Source: Armatimonadota bacterium (lineage in GTDB: Bacteria; Armatimonadota; Zipacnadia; Zipacnadales; UBA11051). From it: 5,274 nucleotides of DNA. The stretch spans positions 1 to 5,274 of the forward strand of contig DPJP01000426.1 of assembly GCA_003542955.1 (NCBI GenBank). Direction: 5' to 3'. Shown here in pieces: positions 1 to 2,994 of this stretch. A program made the position numbers and the translations under genes. The notes beneath the pieces are model-generated. The model was not told where the DNA came from, searched no databases, and saw only the letters and a program-made list of their open reading frames with translations. Numbering within the stretch: the stretch's first letter is position 1; each line of letters begins with the position of its first letter.

Positions 1-13
1 ATGAGTGTTGCAA

Positions 14-84
14 GGGGATCCCCCCGGGTGAACGAAAATGAGCTTAGCAGCGTGTTGCTAACTCATAACCCGAGGAGGATCCCC
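14..84 (+). promoter_or_regulatory. IS leader structure: hairpin plus long-range stem over the ribosome binding site
   Basis: The left non-coding end of the element holds a strong hairpin: ATGAG-c-TTAGCA (38-49), a 6-base loop (50-55) and TGCTAACTCAT (56-66). This gives 11 base pairs with one bulged C. Outside it, GGGGATCC (14-21) is perfectly complementary to GGATCCCC (77-84), which overlaps the end of the Shine-Dalgarno. The complementarity is seen directly; that it controls translation is an inference. The region may also contain the true left end of the element, which I could not place. No convincing promoter is visible in it. Confidence 0.5.
73..78 (+). promoter_or_regulatory. Shine-Dalgarno of the transposase
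   Basis: AGGAGG lies 8 bases before the ATA at 87, which is ideal spacing. It is 38 bases before GTG 117, too far to serve that codon. The site therefore argues that translation started, or once started, at 87. Its last two bases lie inside a possible long-range stem (14-21 with 77-84). Confidence 0.7.
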
Positions 85-86
85 AG

Positions 87-1196
87 ATAAGTAGTATAGC
101 CTATGTAGGTCTCGATGTGCACAAGAAGTCGATCAGCTATTGTGTGAAGAGCGCGGACGGGCACATTGACAGTGAGGGCACGATAGCAGCAAGCAGAGAG
201 GCTCTACAGGCGTGGGTGGGCAAGATCGGACGTCCGTGGATTGGTGGTCTTGAGGCAACGATGTTCACGGGCTGGATCTACGACTACCTCAAGGACTATG
301 CCGCTGAACTGCGAGTGGGTCATCCTGCGATGCTCAAAGCGATTGCGGCGGGGAAAAAGAAGAACGATCAGGTCGACGCTCAACTGCTTGCCGATCTTCT
401 GCGCTGCAATCTGTTCCCAGAGAGTTACATGGCGCCGACAGAGATGCGCGACCTGCGGCGGGTTCTGCGGTTCCGCACGATGCTGGTGGAAGTGGCGGTG
501 AGGATGAAGAACAGGCTCTCGGGTATCCTGATGGAGGTCGGCGCCGAGTACGATAGCAGAAGGCTCCACAACAAGAGCTACTTCCCTGAGTTGTTGACGG
601 AGCTGGAAGAGATGCCGGCATCAGTACTCGACCTCCTGCGCATCAATCGTGGTGCCGTCGAGTACTTTGACGGCCTGCAACGGCATCTGCTCGGGGAGCT
701 GAGCAAGCATCCACATCTTCAAGAGCGAGTGATCTTGCTCAGGAGTATTCCCGGCATTGGCCAGGTAGCTTCACTCACATGGGCGCCGGAGATCGGTGAC
801 CCGCACCGTTTCCCTTCGGCCGATCACGCGGTGAGCTACTGCGGGCTGTGCAGCGCGCAGAACAGCTCCGCCGGGCAGGACAAGCGCGGACCGATATCGA
901 AGCAGCGCAACAGGTACTTGCAGACAATACTGATCGAGTGCGCCAAGCTCGCGCCACGCTACAACCAGGAACTGGTCGTAGTACGAGAACGCTCTGAGAG
1001 CAAAGCGCACCGCAACTACGCGACAATTGCCGTCGCACGCAAACTCGTCAGCCATCTGCTGGCCGTCGACAAGCGCGGAACACCATTTGTCATACCACCC
1101 ACCGAGGACAACGACAACAACGGCAACGGCAAAACCAAAGCCCAAACTAAGAACAAGACAAAAGGCAATGGCAAAAACAAAGGCAACGACGCTTGA
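87..1196 (+). CDS. IS110-family transposase (DEDD/serine recombinase), apparent ATA start
   Basis: This is the transposase of an IS110/IS1111-type insertion sequence, which cuts and joins DNA using a RuvC-like DEDD domain together with a C-terminal serine domain, guided in this family by a bridge RNA. Counted from ATA 87 it is 369 residues, a normal family length. The N-terminal DEDD domain shows YVGLDVHKK (D10), GGLEATMF (E56) and KKNDQVDAQ (D94, D97). The C-terminal Transposase_20 region begins at LRSIPGIGQVASL and includes SYCGLCSAQNSSAGQDKRG, with the candidate nucleophilic Ser at 260 or 261, then ISKQRNRYLQ. In-frame codons between the stop at 66-68 and GTG 117 include no ATG, GTG or TTG. 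GTG 117 would delete YVGLD and its catalytic Asp, so ATA 87, 8 bases after an AGGAGG, is the likeliest original start. An Asn/Gly/Lys-rich tail of about 30 residues follows PFVIPP. The family call is secure; whether the gene is active is not. Confidence 0.94.
   Translation: MSSIAYVGLDVHKKSISYCVKSADGHIDSEGTIAASREALQAWVGKIGRPWIGGLEATMFTGWIYDYLKDYAAELRVGHPAMLKAIAAGKKKNDQVDAQLLADLLRCNLFPESYMAPTEMRDLRRVLRFRTMLVEVAVRMKNRLSGILMEVGAEYDSRRLHNKSYFPELLTELEEMPASVLDLLRINRGAVEYFDGLQRHLLGELSKHPHLQERVILLRSIPGIGQVASLTWAPEIGDPHRFPSADHAVSYCGLCSAQNSSAGQDKRGPISKQRNRYLQTILIECAKLAPRYNQELVVVRERSESKAHRNYATIAVARKLVSHLLAVDKRGTPFVIPPTEDNDNNGNGKTKAQTKNKTKGNGKNKGNDA
1122..1182 (+). repeat. Imperfect 19-base direct repeat encoding the transposase tail
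   Basis: Bases 1122-1140 (GGCAACGGCAAAACCAAAG) recur at 1164-1182 (GGCAATGGCAAAAACAAAG) with 17 of 19 bases identical, 42 bases apart and in the same frame. They encode GNGKTK and GNGKNK within the Asn/Gly/Lys-rich C-terminus. The tail probably grew by local duplication and is likely disordered and basic. Confidence 0.7.
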
Positions 1197-1199
1197 AGA

Positions 1200-1408
1200 A
1201 TGATAGCAAGTGGCTGACACCCAGGGGATACCACCTATGATGAAAGGGTGTGTTGCCGGGAATGGTCGGTAGCAGCTACCTATGGCGGCGATAAACGAGC
1301 ACCCCGTCGGGCCCCGCAGATTGGGGACTGCGCAATCAGGTCTCAAAGACCTGTGAGGCGACCATCTGAGGTATAGATGATACCATGTCGCTGTTTCGGG
1401 GCCGACGG
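1200..1408 (+). ncRNA. Candidate bridge RNA (seekRNA) region of the IS110/IS1111 element
   Basis: About 200 non-coding bases follow the transposase stop codon and are dense in short complementary arms. These are ACACCC 1217-1222 with GGGTGT 1246-1251, GGTAGC 1268-1273 with GCTACC 1275-1280, CGCAG 1315-1319 with CTGCG 1328-1332, CAGGTCT 1337-1343 with AGACCTG 1347-1353, and GGTAT 1370-1374 with ATACC 1380-1384. IS1111-group elements are known to carry their guide RNA in the 3' non-coding end, whereas IS110-group elements carry it 5'. The long 3' and short visible 5' non-coding parts here fit the IS1111 arrangement. Guide-like matches to the presumed right end (see findings) support the idea. 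RNA boundaries are unknown and no covariance test was possible, so the call is an inference. Confidence 0.4.
1337..1353 (+). other. Perfect 7-bp stem-loop in the IS 3' non-coding region
   Basis: CAGGTCT (1337-1343) and AGACCTG (1347-1353) pair perfectly around a CAA loop. There is no T-run after it, so it is not an intrinsic terminator. It is best read as a stem of the candidate guide RNA or as end structure of the element. Confidence 0.55.
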
Positions 1409-1419
1409 CCTATGATCCT

Positions 1420-1560
1420 AACTCAATCTTCTGTGACGGCTCACCCAGAGCCCGAGACAGCTAATGGATGTCTGATCGCGTCTGTTGGTGCCGTGTCAGT
1501 GACTACCCGCAGGACGCGTGCTCGCATGCCGTTGACGTGAACCCTGCTGCCCAGTGAAAA
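1420..1560. other. Intergenic stretch with nothing recognisable
   Basis: No coding pattern, tRNA, promoter pair or notable repeat was found here. The right boundary of the insertion sequence probably lies near or before the start of this stretch. A 101-codon - strand frame crosses it, but its N-terminal half is encoded by the tandem 7-mers and the palindromic repeat, so I do not regard it as a gene. Confidence 0.5.
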
Positions 1561-1612
1561 GTCCCGGGGGGAATCTCCCATTTCCCCTTGACAATCACTT
1601 ATCATGGATGAA

Positions 1613-1691
1613 CCGGGGACAGCGACCCATCCGGATGCAGTCGGCTGGGCCTCAGTCGATGCGGAAGGGCCGGATGGGTGACAGTCACCGG
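1613..1691. repeat. REP-like quasi-palindromic intergenic element
   Basis: Two 22-base arms, CCGGGGACAGCGACCCATCCGG (1613-1634) and CCGGATGGGTGACAGTCACCGG (1670-1691), are inverted copies matching at 18 of 22 positions. The inner 10 bases, ACCCATCCGG, match perfectly. The 35-base middle is also partly self-complementary (GCAGTCGGCTGGGCC against GCATCGACTGAGGCC). The right arm contains its own palindrome, GGTGACAGTCACC (1677-1689). The GGGGACAGCGACCCAT style resembles REP-type palindromes linked to Y1/RAYT transposases in environmental genomes; that comparison is from memory and unchecked. It lies about 50 bases past the amidohydrolase stop and could also act as a 3'-end stabilising structure. 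It lacks a U-tract. Confidence 0.6.
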
Positions 1692-1712
1692 TTTGGCCTT
1701 CTGCCGTTCCCA

Positions 1713-1740
1713 CCCCTCGTCCCTCGCCCCTCGCCCCTGC
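1713..1740. repeat. Four tandem 7-mers (C-rich on +, G-rich on -), possible G-quadruplex
   Basis: Four consecutive 7-base units are present: CCCCTCG, TCCCTCG, CCCCTCG and CCCCTGC. On the - strand, which is the transcript strand of the amidohydrolase, this gives G-runs at 1737-1734, 1730-1727, 1723-1721 and 1716-1713, with a fifth at 1711-1709. Loops are 1-4 bases. The first run begins 6 bases after the amidohydrolase TGA stop, so the motif would lie in the 3' untranslated RNA. Confidence 0.75.
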
Positions 1741-1742
1741 CG

Positions 1743-2924
1743 TCAAACCAGTTCCGCCGCCGGGTGGTAGCAGCGGTTGAACTCCCCATCGGCGACTGCC
1801 ACCAGCCCCTCCTTCATCACAAGCTGGATGTTGGCCGCCTCGTAGAGCACCGAGATGTCCTGAAGCGGGTCCTTGCCGACGATGAGCAGGTCAGCGAGCT
1901 TGCCCGGCTCGAGCGTGCCGTACTGCTCCAGGACGCCCATGGCGCGGGCGGTGTTGCGGCTGCCGGCGACGATGGCCTCGAGCGGGCTCAGGCCGCAGGC
2001 AACCAGCTCCATGAGTTCATGCATGGCATCGCCGGGGCCGCCGTCGGTGCCGACGCCCATCTCGATGCCCATCTCATGCGCTCTGCGGACGCCGGCACGG
2101 TGGACGGGATGCGCGGCCTGCATGCGCTCGCGGGTGTGGTCGGCGAACCAGGAGCGCGTGTAGACCGGCTCACTGGTGATATGGAGCGTGGGCAGGTAGT
2201 AGAGGCCCCGCTCCTTGATGCCATCAAGGGCCTCCTGGTCGATCAGCGCCCCGTGGTGGATCTGGTCGCAGCCGACCTCGATAGCGTGGTTGAGCCCCGG
2301 CTGGGAGTGGGCGTGGACGACTACGCGCTTGTGGCGGGCGTGGGATTCCTCGACAAGTGCGCGCAGTTCCTCGACGGTGTAGTCCTCGTTCTCAACGCCC
2401 TCGTTGGCCCACTGAAAGCCGCCTGATGCAGCCGTCTTGATGAAGTCGACGCCCTTCATGGCCATGTCGCGGACGCCCTTGCGGATCTCCCAGGGTCCGT
2501 CGGCATCGACACCGGAGACCTTGTCGTCCTCCCTATGCAGGTGCCCGCCGGTAGCGCCGACGACGGCGCCGACGAAGTAGCGGGCCGCCGGGCCGACATG
2601 TCCCGCGGCGATGGCGTCACGCATGCGCACACCCTCGGGACCGGAGGTGACCCCCGCGACGGTAGTCACGCCTCGCTCGAGGCTTGCGCGCAGCCGCGCG
2701 AGGGCCGCCCAGCCGAAGCCCACGTGCATGTGCCCGTCGATGATGCCGGGGATGACGGTCTTGCCCGCGGCCTCGATGACCTCCGCATCCGCGGGTACGC
2801 TCACTTGCGACGCCGGGCCGATCTGCTCGATGCGCTTCTCCGCAATGACGATTGCTCCGTCGCGGATCGGCTCCGCGCCGGTACCGTCGATCATCGTTGC
2901 GCCGATTATGGCCTTGCTCCCCAT
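1743..2924 (-). CDS. Metal-dependent amidohydrolase (imidazolonepropionase-like / Xaa-Pro dipeptidase-type)
   Basis: This is an amidohydrolase-superfamily enzyme that hydrolyses an amide or related C-N bond at a metal centre; the substrate cannot be fixed. Numbered from the chosen start (393 residues), the TIM-barrel ligands are all present: DGHMH (H65, H67), FIKTAASGG (K163, the usual carboxylated Lys bridging two metals), VVVHAHS (H204/H206), DQIHHG (H223/H224) and GTDGG (D294). The flanking beta-sandwich is formed by residues 1-60 (IIGATMIDGTG) and the C-terminus (LEPGKLADLLIVGKDPL), typical of imidazolonepropionase-like enzymes that include Xaa-Pro and Xaa-Arg dipeptidases. No signal peptide is visible, so it is probably cytoplasmic. 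An upstream ATG at 2954 would add 10 residues, but ATG 2924 has AGGGAG (2937-2932) 7 bases before it and gives the family-typical N-terminus. It lies about 70 bases after the beta-helix gene on the same strand, probably co-transcribed. It appears intact. Confidence 0.93.
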   Translation of the reverse strand: MGSKAIIGATMIDGTGAEPIRDGAIVIAEKRIEQIGPASQVSVPADAEVIEAAGKTVIPGIIDGHMHVGFGWAALARLRASLERGVTTVAGVTSGPEGVRMRDAIAAGHVGPAARYFVGAVVGATGGHLHREDDKVSGVDADGPWEIRKGVRDMAMKGVDFIKTAASGGFQWANEGVENEDYTVEELRALVEESHARHKRVVVHAHSQPGLNHAIEVGCDQIHHGALIDQEALDGIKERGLYYLPTLHITSEPVYTRSWFADHTRERMQAAHPVHRAGVRRAHEMGIEMGVGTDGGPGDAMHELMELVACGLSPLEAIVAGSRNTARAMGVLEQYGTLEPGKLADLLIVGKDPLQDISVLYEAANIQLVMKEGLVAVADGEFNRCYHPAAELV

Positions 2925-2931
2925 CGCGCCA

Positions 2932-2937
2932 CTCCCT
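2932..2937 (-). promoter_or_regulatory. Shine-Dalgarno deciding the amidohydrolase start
   Basis: AGGGAG on the - strand lies 7 bases before ATG 2924. The alternative ATG 2954 has only a GGGG a few bases upstream. Family alignments usually begin a few residues before the LIxGATLIDGTG-type segment, which also favours 2924. Confidence 0.7.
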
Positions 2938-2974
2938 GAATTGGTGTGTTCCATTCGCCCCGGATGCGCCCGTC

Positions 2975-2994
2975 GTCGCGCAAGGATGCGCGAC
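2975..2994 (-). other. Perfect 8-bp stem-loop abutting the beta-helix gene stop codon
   Basis: GTCGCGCA (2975-2982) and TGCGCGAC (2987-2994) pair perfectly around a 4-base loop (AGGA on +). The stem begins with the base directly after the TAG stop (2997-2995) of the beta-helix gene. No U-run follows, so it is not a classic terminator. It could slow 3'-to-5' decay, separate expression of the two genes, or be part of an intergenic repeat unit. Confidence 0.6.

Noticed and set aside
771..1346. 191-codon - strand frame with a hydrophobic Val/Ala-rich stretch opposite the transposase 3' end
   Set aside because: The hydrophobic stretch is the reverse complement of the Asn/Gly/Lys tail codons; it is not an independent membrane protein.
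58..1425. CTAACTCA shared by 58-65 and 1418-1425 as possible insertion-sequence end repeats
   Set aside because: An 8-base match between two such stretches is fairly likely by chance, and it is a direct rather than inverted repeat; the inverted version needs an extra base.
1588..1605. Perfect TTGACA at 1588-1593, a possible -35 box on the + strand
   Set aside because: No -10 element lies 16-18 bases downstream (the TATCAT at 1600 is only 6 bases away), and no + strand gene follows.
1408..1691. The REP-like palindrome as the insertion target of the IS110 element
   Set aside because: IS110-family elements often insert in REP palindromes, but this one begins about 200 bases beyond the presumed right end and is not interrupted.
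1441..1746. 101-codon - strand frame between the IS and the amidohydrolase
   Set aside because: It is encoded largely by the tandem 7-mers and the palindromic element, has low-complexity Gly/Ala/Arg content and no recognisable domain.
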